64,000 nt of DNA from an uncultured Bacteroidales bacterium (GTDB lineage Bacteria > Bacteroidota > Bacteroidia > Bacteroidales > Muribaculaceae), in NCBI GenBank assembly GCA_902781045.1, contig CACZHT010000004.1, positions 40,448 to 104,447 of the forward strand. The letters are read 5' to 3'. The notes beneath the pieces were generated by a model. That model worked only from the letters and a program-made list of their open reading frames with translations. It did not search any database and was not told the origin of the DNA. The stretch's first letter is position 1, and each line of letters opens with the position of its first letter. Below, one piece after another: positions 8,245 through 17,193 of the stretch. The translations under genes were made by a program, and so were the position numbers.

Positions 8245-9537
8245 ATGAATTACATGACCGCCGACGAGGCCATGCAACTTGTCCACTCGGGCGACTCTAT
8301 CTACATCCAGGGCAGTACGTCCATTCCGCTGGTGCTGGAGGAGGCACTGGCTCGGCGTGGACACGAGCTCAAGGGGGTGACCATCTACTCGGCATTCAAT
8401 GTGGGTAGGGGAGAGGCACCTTTCTGCAAGCCTGAATATAAGGACGCCTTCTGGACCAACAGTCTTTTTCTCTGTGCCGACCAGCGCAAGTGGGTGGCGC
8501 AGGGCTATGGCACAATGACCCCGGCTTTCCTGGGAGAGATTCCTTTCTTGTTCCGCAGCCGCCAGCTGCCTCTGGACATCGCCTTCATCAACTGTTCGCC
8601 TCCCGACGAGGACGGCTATTGCAGCTATGGCATGAGTGCCGACCTGGCTGTGTCGGCCGTCGAGTGCAGCAAGATTATCATTGCCGAAATCAACAAGAGC
8701 ATGCCTTATCTGTGTGGAGGGGCACGCATCCACGAGTCGCAAATCACTGCTGCTGTCGAGTGCGATGACCCGCCACTGGCACTGGAGTTCGGTGCGCCGA
8801 CACCCATCGAGGCCGCCATTGGTGCCCATATTGCCGCCGAGATTCCCGACGGGGCAACGCTCCAGATTGGGGTCGGGGGCATCCCCAATGCCGTGCTTAA
8901 CGGCATCAAGAACCACCAGCACCTGGGGCTGCACACCGAGGCAATGACCGATGGTGTGGTGCGCCTGATTGAAGAGGGTGTGATCGACAACTCACAGAAG
9001 GTGGTCAAGCCGGGTGTGAGTGTGGCTAGTCTGGCACTGGGCAGCCAGCACATGTATGACTTCCTCAATTACAACAAGGCTGTGGAGTTCTATGACGTGG
9101 CGTGGACCAACGACCCGCAAATCATCCGCCAGAACCCCAAGGTCATTGCCATCAACAGTGCCATTGAGGTCGACATCACCGGACAGGTGTGCGCCGACAG
9201 CATCGGCACCACCATCTTCTCGAGTGTGGGCGGGCAGCACGACTTCATGTATGGCGGCGCGCTGAGCGAGGGCGGTAAGACCTTCATCGCGCTGCCGTCG
9301 CGCACCGGAAAGGGCAAGGCAAAGATTGTGCCGACATTGACACCGGGTGCCGGTGTGGTCACCACACGCTTCCAGACACAGTTTGTTGTCACCGAGCATG
9401 GCATCGTCTATCTGCGCAACAAGAGCTTGGCCGAGCGAGCAAAGGCCATGATCTCGATTGCTCACCCCGACGACCGCGAGGCACTGGAGCGGGCTGCTTG
9501 CGAGCGCTTCGGCTACAGCTTCCTGCGCCTGAAGTAA
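8245..9537 (+). CDS. Acetyl-CoA hydrolase/4-hydroxybutyrate CoA-transferase family protein
   Basis: Class I CoA-transferase of the acetyl-CoA hydrolase/transferase family, 430 residues. The glycine loop GVGGIPNAVL is followed by the catalytic glutamate region HTEAMTDGVV, and the C-terminal half has the SVGGQHDFMYGA and VTEHGIVYLR family motifs. Members move CoA between acyl groups and acetate, succinate, butyrate or 4-hydroxybutyrate. As last gene of the iorAB unit it probably recovers the CoA thioester made by IorAB (inference). A strong terminator follows. Confidence 0.85.
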   Translation: MNYMTADEAMQLVHSGDSIYIQGSTSIPLVLEEALARRGHELKGVTIYSAFNVGRGEAPFCKPEYKDAFWTNSLFLCADQRKWVAQGYGTMTPAFLGEIPFLFRSRQLPLDIAFINCSPPDEDGYCSYGMSADLAVSAVECSKIIIAEINKSMPYLCGGARIHESQITAAVECDDPPLALEFGAPTPIEAAIGAHIAAEIPDGATLQIGVGGIPNAVLNGIKNHQHLGLHTEAMTDGVVRLIEEGVIDNSQKVVKPGVSVASLALGSQHMYDFLNYNKAVEFYDVAWTNDPQIIRQNPKVIAINSAIEVDITGQVCADSIGTTIFSSVGGQHDFMYGGALSEGGKTFIALPSRTGKGKAKIVPTLTPGAGVVTTRFQTQFVVTEHGIVYLRNKSLAERAKAMISIAHPDDREALERAACERFGYSFLRLK

Positions 9538-9558
9538 GAGCTTGGCATTGCGCCTAAC

Positions 9559-9607
9559 AAAAGTCAATCCCCGGCAACGCATTGCGCGTGACCGGGGATT
9601 GACTTTT
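9559..9607. terminator. Bidirectional terminator between convergent genes
   Basis: A perfect 16-bp inverted repeat, AAAAGTCAATCCCCGG and CCGGGGATTGACTTTT with a 17-nt loop. The A-run and T-run flank the stem on both sides, so it can end both the CoA-transferase transcript and the opposing permease transcript. Confidence 0.9.
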
Positions 9608-9630
9608 TGCCATAATCGGATTCTCAATAC

Positions 9631-10884
9631 TCACTCAAATCGCATGGTGGCAGTCGGGCGGATGGTACTGACGATGAAGCTGGGACCCAGCAGTGTCAGG
9701 TAGGACACGACGATGAAGCCCAGATTGAGCAGCAGCCACGCAGTGAGCGACAGGTTGATGGGAACGTAGGGCATATAGTAGGCACTGGGGTCTAGTTTGA
9801 CCACATGCAGCCACTTCTGCAACATCGCCAGTCCCACTCCGATGACATTGCCCCACAGCAAGGCCTTGAAGATGAGCTTGCCTGTGAGGTAGATGAAGAT
9901 GTTGCGTATGCCGCTGCCGGTGGCGCCCAGGGCCTTGAGCATGCCAATCATGCGGATGCGCTCCAGCACAATCATCAGCATGGCCGCAATCAGCGTGAAC
10001 CCCGACACAATGGCCATCAGCACCAGGATGATGACCACATTCATGTCAAGCATCTGTAGCCAGGCAAAGAACGACACGTTGTTGCGGTGGGTGTTGGTCA
10101 CACTGTGCAGGGTGTTGTTGCCGGTGGCGATGGTGTTGCGTGCCAGCAGTGAATAGAGGATATAGGCATCATTGTCGACATGGCTCACGTCCTTGACATT
10201 GACACCCACATAGTGGCCCACGTCGGCAGGCCAGTCGTTGACACCTTGCACTTGACGTATGTTGCCCACGATGATAGACTTGTCGAAACTCTCGAAGTCG
10301 TTGTTGACGATGCCCACAATGTGCACGTTGCGCACTTTGACTTTCTGCAATATAAAATAGGTGTAGACGTGGTCACCCACCTTGAGGCGCAGTTTGTCGG
10401 CCAGTTCGCGCGAGATGAGCACCTCGCCGGCATCGGCGCTGTCGGCAATCACCGGCACACGACCAGCGATTAGATTGCCCTCAAGATAATTCCAGTCATA
10501 GCCATCGTCCACACCACGATAGACGATGCCCTCAAAGTCGGTGTCGGTCTTGAGGATAGCGGGCTGGTCGGCGATGAGGCTCATGCTGACCACCTCGCTG
10601 GCAAAGGCTGTGTCGGCCATGATGGCACGATAGACGGGCAGCGAGGTGATGGTCGAATAGTTGTCATCGATGCCGATGGCGGCATTTGACACCTTGAGGT
10701 GGGCATCCAACTGATAGATTTTGCCCGAAATCTCCTGCTTGAATCCCAGCACCACGGCTACCGACAGAATCATCACCACGATGGCCAGCACAATGCCCGC
10801 TAGAGCCACATTCAGGCTCGGGGTGGCATGTCGCGTGTCACCTGCCAGCTTCAGCCGCCGTGCTATGAAGAGTGAGTAGTTCAT
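9631..10884 (-). CDS. LolC/LolE-like ABC transporter permease (FtsX/MacB fold)
   Basis: Inner-membrane permease with four membrane spans: one near residues 22-44, then a long periplasmic domain (MacB-PCD type, about 45-265), then three clustered near 275-300, 325-345 and 370-400. The N-terminal RRLKLAG and the C-terminal FtsX region (LKALGATGSGIRNIFIYLTGKLIFK) match the lipoprotein-releasing family. I use the ATG at 10884 rather than a TTG four codons upstream. No ATPase gene is adjacent, so the partner is encoded elsewhere. Confidence 0.83.
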   Translation of the reverse strand: MNYSLFIARRLKLAGDTRHATPSLNVALAGIVLAIVVMILSVAVVLGFKQEISGKIYQLDAHLKVSNAAIGIDDNYSTITSLPVYRAIMADTAFASEVVSMSLIADQPAILKTDTDFEGIVYRGVDDGYDWNYLEGNLIAGRVPVIADSADAGEVLISRELADKLRLKVGDHVYTYFILQKVKVRNVHIVGIVNNDFESFDKSIIVGNIRQVQGVNDWPADVGHYVGVNVKDVSHVDNDAYILYSLLARNTIATGNNTLHSVTNTHRNNVSFFAWLQMLDMNVVIILVLMAIVSGFTLIAAMLMIVLERIRMIGMLKALGATGSGIRNIFIYLTGKLIFKALLWGNVIGVGLAMLQKWLHVVKLDPSAYYMPYVPINLSLTAWLLLNLGFIVVSYLTLLGPSFIVSTIRPTATMRFE

Positions 10885-10953
10885 AAAACGGTGCAAAATT
10901 ACAAAATTTCGTCTAAATTGTGCCCAATCGCGCGAGATTTAAAAAGAAATTAC

Positions 10954-10961
10954 TAATTTTG
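10954..10961 (+). promoter_or_regulatory. -7 box for the YIP1-smpB unit
   Basis: TAATTTTG matches TAnnTTTG. Transcription here would produce a leader of about 110 nt that carries the palindromic repeat at 11020-11060. Confidence 0.5.
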
Positions 10962-11019
10962 CACGCTCAAACGCGAAGCATCAGGCGAGAAGCAATGGAC
11001 AAGACACCCTCGGCAGAGT

Positions 11020-11060
11020 GCTTGTCAGTGTATTTCGAGACATAGTCTCGGAAAAGCTCG
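11020..11060 (+). repeat. Palindromic leader repeat, copy 1
   Basis: GCTTGTCAGTGTATTTCGAG continues into ACATAGTCTCGGAAA, which can fold as TTTCGAGAC-ATA-GTCTCGGAAA. A diverged copy occurs at 33979-34010 (GCTTGTCGGTGTATTCCGAG followed by ACGAGTC). Both lie in leaders or spacers of unrelated genes. Confidence 0.55.
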
Positions 11061-11074
11061 CAACACGCAAAACG

Positions 11075-11623
11075 ATGGACATAGTCAAGAACATATTGGT
11101 GCTGATTGCCTCGCCCCGTGTGGGGTGGGAAGACATCAACGCGGGTGGCATTGCCACCAGCCGTGTGTTGCGTGTGGCGTTCTATCCCCTGTTGGCACTG
11201 CTGGCCATCACCACATTTGTGCCCATGTTCTACGACAAGACCATCACCCTGTCGATGTCGCTGATGATGGCCATCATCAATTTCTCGAGCTACTTCTTCA
11301 GCTATCACATCGTGTGCTATCTGCTGGGAGGCTTCTATCCACAACTGGTCAAGACACGTGGAGCGACGGCGCGACTGCATGAGTTGGTGCTCTACAGCCT
11401 CATCTATCTGGTGCTGCTGGCCATCATTGCCAATGTGCTGCCCATCAATTTCACCCCCATTTTCTTCATGATGACCTATCTGGTGTGGATTGTCTACCGC
11501 GGAACGCAATACATGGGGTTGGACAAGCCCCGGGAACCGCGTTTCTTGATTGCAACATCGGCGTTGCTGCTGCTCACCCCTTTTGTCATCCAGCAGCTGC
11601 TGAACATGCTCATTGTCAAATAA
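11075..11623 (+). CDS. YIP1-family inner-membrane protein
   Basis: About 182 residues when started at MDIVKNILVLIASPRVGWED, the typical amino-terminal signature of bacterial YIP1-domain proteins (a short helix with SP..GW). Five hydrophobic segments follow, around residues 32-55, 65-85, 90-105, 125-145 and 160-180. The function is unknown. It is 15 nt upstream of smpB in the same orientation, a pairing I regard as conserved in Bacteroidales (from memory, not checked). Confidence 0.75.
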   Translation: MDIVKNILVLIASPRVGWEDINAGGIATSRVLRVAFYPLLALLAITTFVPMFYDKTITLSMSLMMAIINFSSYFFSYHIVCYLLGGFYPQLVKTRGATARLHELVLYSLIYLVLLAIIANVLPINFTPIFFMMTYLVWIVYRGTQYMGLDKPREPRFLIATSALLLLTPFVIQQLLNMLIVK

Positions 11624-11638
11624 TTGAATCTCATCGTA

Positions 11639-12106
11639 ATGGCACAGAACACCAAACAGCATAACAACATCAACATCAAGAACCGCAAGGCGACATTCGA
11701 CTACGAGATTCTTGAGACATTCACTGCCGGCATTGTGCTCACAGGCACCGAAATCAAGTCGCTGCGACTGGGAAAGGCTGGCCTGACCGACACCTATTGC
11801 ATGGTCGAGAACCGCGAGCTATGGGTCAAGAACATGTACATTGCCGAGTACTCCTATGGGTCGTACAACAACCACACCACCCACCGCGACCGCAAGCTGC
11901 TGCTCACACGCAAGGAAATCAACCGCATTGCCAAGTCGGCCGAGCAGCCTGGCTACTCGGTTGTGCCCTTGCGCATCTTCATCAATGAGCGAGGGCTGGC
12001 CAAGATGGTCATCGCTGTTGCTAGGGGCAAGAAACTCTATGACAAGCGACAGACCATCAAGGAGCGAGAGGACAAACGCAATCTGGACCGTCTGTTCAAA
12101 CGATAG
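11639..12106 (+). CDS. smpB: SsrA-binding protein SmpB
   Basis: Binds tmRNA and delivers it to stalled ribosomes in trans-translation. At 155 residues from [20 protein letters not shown] it has family length. The N-terminal [20 protein letters not shown], the TEIKSLR core and the basic C-terminal tail ([14 protein letters not shown]) are all diagnostic. A TTG-started frame five codons longer is not needed. The tmRNA gene itself is not in the window. Confidence 0.95.
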   Translation: MAQNTKQHNNINIKNRKATFDYEILETFTAGIVLTGTEIKSLRLGKAGLTDTYCMVENRELWVKNMYIAEYSYGSYNNHTTHRDRKLLLTRKEINRIAKSAEQPGYSVVPLRIFINERGLAKMVIAVARGKKLYDKRQTIKEREDKRNLDRLFKR

Positions 12107-12121
12107 ACAAAGAATAAAAAA

Positions 12122-12153
12122 CTTGACGGGTAATCAAAAAATGATTACCTTTG
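12122..12153 (+). promoter_or_regulatory. Promoter overlapping a small hairpin, upstream of the 12212 gene
   Basis: -7 TACCTTTG (12146-12153) with CTTG (12122-12125, one mismatch to TTTG) exactly 20 nt upstream. The spacer and the start of the -7 box form a perfect hairpin, GGTAATCA-AAAAA-TGATTACC, that could act as an operator or as the smpB terminator. Confidence 0.6.
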
Positions 12154-12211
12154 TGGCATTATTGGCGCAATGGTGCGCCACCCAACGAACAAACCATTAA
12201 TTGTCAACACT

Positions 12212-12586
12212 ATGGATGAGACATTGAAGAAAAAATTGCAGAAGGATCCAAATGGGCTGGAGACCTATGAGTACATCGCCAACCACATCGCTGCGGTCGA
12301 TGACATCATGGGCGAGCTGGTCGAGAACATTATCGAGGTCGACCGGTCGGGACAATTTGTGGTGAGCACTGCACGATATCTGCACGCCATCGACAAGGCT
12401 AAATACTCGCAGGACATCGACCGGCTCATCAAGGCGGCCATCATCAAGGATCGCGACCGTGCCTATCTGGGCGACCTGGCTGCAAGCATCTGGGGCAATG
12501 ACTATAAGGATCATGCCCAGGAGCTGATAGAGCACGACGACAACTTCAGGCGCATCTACAAACGACTATTTCCAACTAGCATCTGA
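12212..12586 (+). CDS. Conserved hypothetical protein, 124 residues
   Basis: Begins MDETLKKKLQKDPNGLETYE. It is predicted all-helical, strongly charged, with no signal peptide or membrane segment, so cytoplasmic. I do not recognise a named family. It has its own promoter and sits 4 nt before the cyclophilin lipoprotein gene, so the two are probably co-transcribed. An upstream in-frame ATG at 12170 falls close to the promoter and is less likely. Confidence 0.7.
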   Translation: MDETLKKKLQKDPNGLETYEYIANHIAAVDDIMGELVENIIEVDRSGQFVVSTARYLHAIDKAKYSQDIDRLIKAAIIKDRDRAYLGDLAASIWGNDYKDHAQELIEHDDNFRRIYKRLFPTSI

Positions 12587-12590
12587 AATT

Positions 12591-13466
12591 ATGAAAAAGA
12601 TTTATATTATCTTGGCCCTCGTGGCCGTTGTGGGCATGGCATGCTCAATGACCAACAAGAAACCCACTCAAAGTGCAACCAACAAAACCAACACCAAAGT
12701 GACATCACCCACCGACACTATGACGCAGGTCGAACTCAAGACCTCGATGGGCGACATCATTGTTGCCCTCTACAGTGAGACACCCAGACATCGCGACAAC
12801 TTTGTCAAGCTTGTGCGCGAAGGCTACTACGATGGCGTGCTCTTCCACCGCGTTATCAAGGACTTTATGATTCAGACAGGCGACGGCAACTCGAAGACTG
12901 CCTCGCCTGGACAGATGCTGGGCGATGGCGACCCGGGTTACACCATTCCCGCCGAGTTTGTCTATCCCAAGTACTTCCACAAGCGGGGCGCTCTGGCTGC
13001 TGCCCGAACGGGCGATCAGGTCAACCCCGAACGAGCCAGCAGTGGCAGCCAGTTCTATATCGTCACAGGCAAGCTCTACAGCTCGGCCGACCTCGACCAG
13101 ATGAAATCGAGGCTGGGCGAGGGCAAAAAGCAAGGGATGTGGCAGCAACTGGTGATGCAGCACCGCGACCAGATCATGCAGATGCAGAGCGCTCAGGACA
13201 ATGCCGGGCTACAGGCACTGCAGGACAAGCTCATTGCCCAGCTTGAGGCCGAATATGCCAAGGATCCGTTTGTCCTGACCGACGCGCAGATCGAGGCCTA
13301 CACTACGGTTGGCGGTACCCCCCACCTTGATGGACAGTACACCGTCTTCGGCGAGGTGGTCAAGGGTATGGATGTGGTCGATGCCATACAGAACGTGAAG
13401 ACGGGTGCCAACGACCGTCCCGTCGAGGATGTCAAGGTCATCTCGGCTCGCATCATCAGGGAGTAG
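12591..13466 (+). CDS. Cyclophilin-type peptidyl-prolyl isomerase lipoprotein
   Basis: Catalyses proline cis-trans isomerisation during folding of exported proteins. A lipoprotein signal (MKKIYIILALVAVVGMAC, acylated Cys 18) and a Ser/Thr/Lys-rich linker precede the cyclophilin domain from about residue 43. The core motif FHRVIKDFMIQTGDG and the SSGSQFYIVTG segment are intact. Between that and GGTPHLDGQYTVFG lies a helical insertion of about 60 residues, charged and Gln/Met-rich. The downstream M16 gene starts 2 nt after its stop. Confidence 0.9.
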   Translation: MKKIYIILALVAVVGMACSMTNKKPTQSATNKTNTKVTSPTDTMTQVELKTSMGDIIVALYSETPRHRDNFVKLVREGYYDGVLFHRVIKDFMIQTGDGNSKTASPGQMLGDGDPGYTIPAEFVYPKYFHKRGALAAARTGDQVNPERASSGSQFYIVTGKLYSSADLDQMKSRLGEGKKQGMWQQLVMQHRDQIMQMQSAQDNAGLQALQDKLIAQLEAEYAKDPFVLTDAQIEAYTTVGGTPHLDGQYTVFGEVVKGMDVVDAIQNVKTGANDRPVEDVKVISARIIRE

Positions 13467-13468
13467 GG

Positions 13469-14719
13469 GTGCTGGACTTCACGCAACATAGACTGGACAA
13501 TGGGTTGACGGTGCTGCACCATCGCGACGGGGCAACCCGGATGGTGGCCGTCAATCTGCTCTATAATGTCGGTTCGAGCGATGAGCATCAGCCACTGACG
13601 GGGATTGCTCATCTGCTCGAACACTTGATGTTCACAGGATCGGCTCATGTGCCCAGCTACGACCAGGCACTACAGGCTGCCGGTGGCGAGAGCAATGCTT
13701 GGACCAGCGTTGATGCCACCAACTACTATGACGTGCTGCCCGCCGTCAACTTGGAGACAGCCCTATGGCTTGAGAGCGACCGGCTGATGAGCCTCACGCT
13801 GAGCGACCAGAGCATTGCCACGCAGAAGAGTGTGGTCATCGAGGAGTTCAAGCAGCGTTGCCTCAACATGCCTTACGGCGACTTGAACCATCTGGTGTGT
13901 GAACTGGCCTATCAGGAGCATCCCTATCGCTGGCCGGCCATCGGGCGTAGGGTCGCCGACATCGACAGTGCCACAGCCGACGATGTGCGACAATTCCATC
14001 AGGAGCATTACGCGGTGGGCAATGCCGTGTTGTGCATCTCGGGCAATGTTGAGCTCGATGTCGCCCTTGATGGCGCTAAGCGGTGGTTTGGCGACATCCC
14101 TGCCAAGCTGCTCACCCCTCGTCGGCATCCTTGCGAGCCCGAGCAGGGCCAGGAGCGTCTGCTCGAGGTCTCGCGCGATGTGCCACAGACCATCATCACT
14201 CGTGCCTATCACATGCCAGGCCGTGCTAGCCACAGCTTTGCCGCTTGCGACATCCTGAGCGATGTGCTGAGCAACGGCAAGTCGGCAAGATTCTACCAGA
14301 ACGCCGTTCTGCCCACCAACCTGTTCACCGAGCTGGATGCGTCGGTGAGCGGCACGTTGGACCCTGGCCTGTTCTTCATTCGGGCCAAGCTCGCCCCTGG
14401 TGCAACTGTCGAGCAAGCCCAGGAGGTGATTGACACCGAGTTACAGCGTCTGCTCACCGATGGAGTCAGGCAATACGAGCTGGAGAAGTTTGTCAACAAG
14501 CACATTGCAGCCGATCGATTTGAGAGCCTGGGCTACTTGCAACAAGCCATGAGGCTGTGCATGTATCATCAGCTGGGTAATGTCGAGTGGGTCAACACTG
14601 AGGAGCAGCACTACCGTTGCCTGACCACCGATGATATTCTGGAGGCGGCTCACAGCGTATTGCAGCCACACAACTGTTCGACTGTTGTTTATAGGTCAAA
14701 TATTAAAGGAACGCTTTAA
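13469..14719 (+). CDS. M16-family zinc metallopeptidase, single-chain (M16B type)
   Basis: 416 residues with one catalytic half. The inverted zinc motif HxxEH (HLLEH) is near residue 50, with the downstream glutamate expected in the ATQKSVVIEEFKQR region. No signal peptide is visible. I accept the GTG start because it lies 2 nt after the preceding stop and gives the family's N-terminus (a LDNGLTVLHHRD-like strand). It probably pairs with another M16 subunit or forms a homodimer, as is usual for M16B. A larger periplasmic M16 protein is encoded at 22639-25413. Confidence 0.88.
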   Translation: MLDFTQHRLDNGLTVLHHRDGATRMVAVNLLYNVGSSDEHQPLTGIAHLLEHLMFTGSAHVPSYDQALQAAGGESNAWTSVDATNYYDVLPAVNLETALWLESDRLMSLTLSDQSIATQKSVVIEEFKQRCLNMPYGDLNHLVCELAYQEHPYRWPAIGRRVADIDSATADDVRQFHQEHYAVGNAVLCISGNVELDVALDGAKRWFGDIPAKLLTPRRHPCEPEQGQERLLEVSRDVPQTIITRAYHMPGRASHSFAACDILSDVLSNGKSARFYQNAVLPTNLFTELDASVSGTLDPGLFFIRAKLAPGATVEQAQEVIDTELQRLLTDGVRQYELEKFVNKHIAADRFESLGYLQQAMRLCMYHQLGNVEWVNTEEQHYRCLTTDDILEAAHSVLQPHNCSTVVYRSNIKGTL

Positions 14720-14736
14720 AAAATATTTTTCATCAA

Positions 14737-15750
14737 GTGAGTATCATTCTGGGCATAGAGTCGTCATGCGACGACACGTCGGCGGCAGTGGTGCGCGACA
14801 CGCTGCTGTTGAGCAATGTTATTGCCAGTCAGCGAGTGCATGAGCAATATGGTGGGGTAGTGCCCGAGTTGGCCTCTCGCGCACACCAGCAGAACATCGT
14901 TCCTGTGGTGTCTGAGGCCATCAGGCAGGCGGGTATTGGTCGTGGCGACATCGATGCTATTGCGTTCACTCGCGGGCCGGGGCTGCCTGGCTCATTGCAT
15001 GTGGGCACTGCATTCAGCAAGGGGCTGTCACTGGCACTGGATGTCCCGCTGGTCGATGTCAACCATCTGCATGGGCATGTGCTGGCTCATTTCATCCGGG
15101 AGACAGCTGATGCCCCTGTGCCCGACTTTCCCTATCTGTGTCTGCTCATCTCGGGCGGCAACTCGCAGATAATCCGTGTCAATGCTCCCGACGACATGGA
15201 GATTTTGGGTCGCACCATTGATGACGCGGCCGGAGAGGCCTTCGACAAGTGTGCCAAGTCTATGGGACTGCCTTATCCTGGAGGACCCGTCATTGATGCG
15301 CTGGCACAGCAGGGCGACCCTGAGCGGTTCAAGTTTGCCAAACCCCACATTGCGGGCTATGACTACAGTTTCAGTGGGCTGAAGACCTCGTTTCTCTACA
15401 CACTGCGCGACCAGCTTAAGATTAACCCGAATTTTGTCGAGCAGAACAAGGCTGACCTGGCGGCGTCGCTGCAGAAAACCATCATTGACATCTTGATGGA
15501 CAAGTTCGGTCGGGCCATCAAGGACACCGGCATACGCACCATCGCCATTGGTGGCGGAGTGTCGGCCAACTCGGGCATGCGACAGGCTGTGCAGACCTAT
15601 GCCGAACGCAGGCGGCTGCGGGCTTTCATCCCCAAGCGCGTGTTCACCACCGACAATGCCGCCATGGTTGCCGTGGCAGGCTATTTTAAGTTTATGAGCA
15701 AGGATTACTGCGACATCACAGCTCCTCCATTTGCACGTGTTGTCATCTGA
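14737..15750 (+). CDS. tsaD: tRNA N6-adenosine threonylcarbamoyltransferase TsaD
   Basis: Transfers the threonylcarbamoyl group to A37 of ANN-decoding tRNAs, with TsaB and TsaE. The 337 residues open with ILGIESSCDDTSAAVV. The metal-binding HxxxH is in VNHLHGHVLAHF, and LISGGNSQII, DDAAGEAFDK and GGVSANSGMR complete the ASKHA fold. GTG start, 17 nt after the M16 stop. Confidence 0.96.
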   Translation: MSIILGIESSCDDTSAAVVRDTLLLSNVIASQRVHEQYGGVVPELASRAHQQNIVPVVSEAIRQAGIGRGDIDAIAFTRGPGLPGSLHVGTAFSKGLSLALDVPLVDVNHLHGHVLAHFIRETADAPVPDFPYLCLLISGGNSQIIRVNAPDDMEILGRTIDDAAGEAFDKCAKSMGLPYPGGPVIDALAQQGDPERFKFAKPHIAGYDYSFSGLKTSFLYTLRDQLKINPNFVEQNKADLAASLQKTIIDILMDKFGRAIKDTGIRTIAIGGGVSANSGMRQAVQTYAERRRLRAFIPKRVFTTDNAAMVAVAGYFKFMSKDYCDITAPPFARVVI

Positions 15751-15753
15751 ACT

Positions 15754-15783
15754 GATAGTTAGTCTTTTGACAATTAGACGTTA
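15754..15783 (+). repeat. Short GACGTTA-type leader array before cinA
   Basis: The units GATAGTTA, GTCTTTT, GACAATTA, GACGTTA follow the tsaD stop. This is the most degenerate member of the GACGTTA family seen at 17109, 30730 and 37006. It lies about 65 nt before the cinA start. Confidence 0.5.
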
Positions 15784-15847
15784 GCTGAAAAGTTTTTTAG
15801 TTGTGGCTGCAACACGAAGCCTGAACCTTGAAAATCGCTACTAGAAA

Positions 15848-17095
15848 ATGAATTACTCAATCATCGTTGTTGGCGATGAGATACTCATCGGCCAAGTGCA
15901 AGACACCAATTCGGGCTTCATTGCCCGGCAGTTGACCCCCTACGGCTGGCAGGCCGTGAACATCCGCGCCGTGGCCGACGAGGGACAAGCTATCTTCGAT
16001 GCCATCGATGAGGCTTTTGCCCACAGCGATGTCGTGCTCATGACCGGCGGACTGGGGCCAACCAAGGACGACATCACCAAGCCCACGTTGTGCCGATACT
16101 TTGGCGGACGGCTGGTTCACGACGAGGCCACTGCACGCAATGTCGAGCAGATTGTGGCAGGGCGGCACCTGACCATTAACGACTATACGCGTGCCCAGGC
16201 GATGGTGCCCTCATCGTGCCGGGTAATCCAGAACCAGTGCGGCACAGCCCCGTTGATGTGGTTTGAGCGCGATGGCAAGGTGCTGGTGAGCATGCCCGGT
16301 GTGCCCTACGAGGCCGAGACCATGTTGGTCCGCGAGGTGATTCCGCAACTCATGGCGCACTTCAGCGATAACGTCGACATCGAGTTCCGCCACTTGATGG
16401 TGGTGGGCATCATCGAGAGTGCGTTGGCCATGCAGCTTGACCAATGGGAACGCCAGTTGCCACAAGGCATTCACTTGGCCTATCTGCCTCAACCGGGCAT
16501 CATCCACTTGCGGCTCACTGGCATGTCGACCGACCGACAGTGGCTCAAGCGCGAGATGGATCGTCTCGACCAGGAGTTGCGCGACCGCCTGGGTGCTCAT
16601 GTCGTTGCCGACCAGGACCTGCCTGTTGCTGCCATTGTGGGCAATATCTTGCGTGAGCGTGGCTTGACCCTGTCGACTGCCGAGAGTTGCACCGGGGGCA
16701 ACATCGCACACGAGGTGACGGCCATTGCCGGCAGCAGTGATTACTTCATGGGGGCGGTGGTGTCCTATCATCGACGTGTCAAGGAGCTGCAGCTGGGGGT
16801 GTCGGCCAGCGACATCGACCGTTGTGGCGTGGTCAGCCAGACTGTGGCAGAGCAGATGGCCACAGGCGTGTGCCGGCTGTTGGACACCGACTGTAGTATA
16901 GCCACCACAGGAGTGGCGGGGCCGGGTGGAGGAACGCCTGAGACACCTGTAGGCACGGTGTGGATGGCGGCGCGATGTGGCGACCGTCTGGCTGTGCAGT
17001 GCAAGCACATCCCCGGTCACCGCCAGCGTGTCATCTCGCGGGCCACCAACGATGCACTGCTCCTGCTCCTGTCTCTCCTGCTCGAAACGCGTTAG
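15848..17095 (+). CDS. cinA: CinA-family protein (nicotinamide-nucleotide amidase)
   Basis: Two-domain cytoplasmic protein of 415 residues. The N-terminal MoaB/Mog-like domain (residues 1-170) opens IIVVGDEILIGQVQDTN and has the MTGGLGPTKDD motif. The C-terminal PncC amidase domain (about 255-415) has the STAESCTGGNIAHEVTAI and TGVAGPGGGTPETPVGTV segments with the catalytic Ser and Lys region. It hydrolyses NMN to nicotinate mononucleotide in pyridine nucleotide salvage; the older competence name has no support here. Confidence 0.93.
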   Translation: MNYSIIVVGDEILIGQVQDTNSGFIARQLTPYGWQAVNIRAVADEGQAIFDAIDEAFAHSDVVLMTGGLGPTKDDITKPTLCRYFGGRLVHDEATARNVEQIVAGRHLTINDYTRAQAMVPSSCRVIQNQCGTAPLMWFERDGKVLVSMPGVPYEAETMLVREVIPQLMAHFSDNVDIEFRHLMVVGIIESALAMQLDQWERQLPQGIHLAYLPQPGIIHLRLTGMSTDRQWLKREMDRLDQELRDRLGAHVVADQDLPVAAIVGNILRERGLTLSTAESCTGGNIAHEVTAIAGSSDYFMGAVVSYHRRVKELQLGVSASDIDRCGVVSQTVAEQMATGVCRLLDTDCSIATTGVAGPGGGTPETPVGTVWMAARCGDRLAVQCKHIPGHRQRVISRATNDALLLLLSLLLETR

Positions 17096-17108
17096 ATTTT
17101 AAACTTCA

Positions 17109-17190
17109 GACGTTGGACGTTAGATGTTAATTTATAGACGTGGGCAGCAGAGAATATGAATTGATTATGAATTATAAATTATGAATTAAA
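17109..17190 (+). repeat. 7-bp-period leader array before the 81-residue membrane protein
   Basis: The heptamers GACGTTG, GACGTTA, GATGTTA, ATTTATA and GACGTGG (17109-17143) are followed by a GCAGCAGA segment and then GAATTA-type words (GAATTGATTAT, GAATTATAAATTAT, GAATTA) running to the poly-A before the ATG at 17194. The GACGTGG-(G)CA junction is also found in the array before the CYTH gene. Confidence 0.75.
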
Positions 17191-17193
17191 AAA

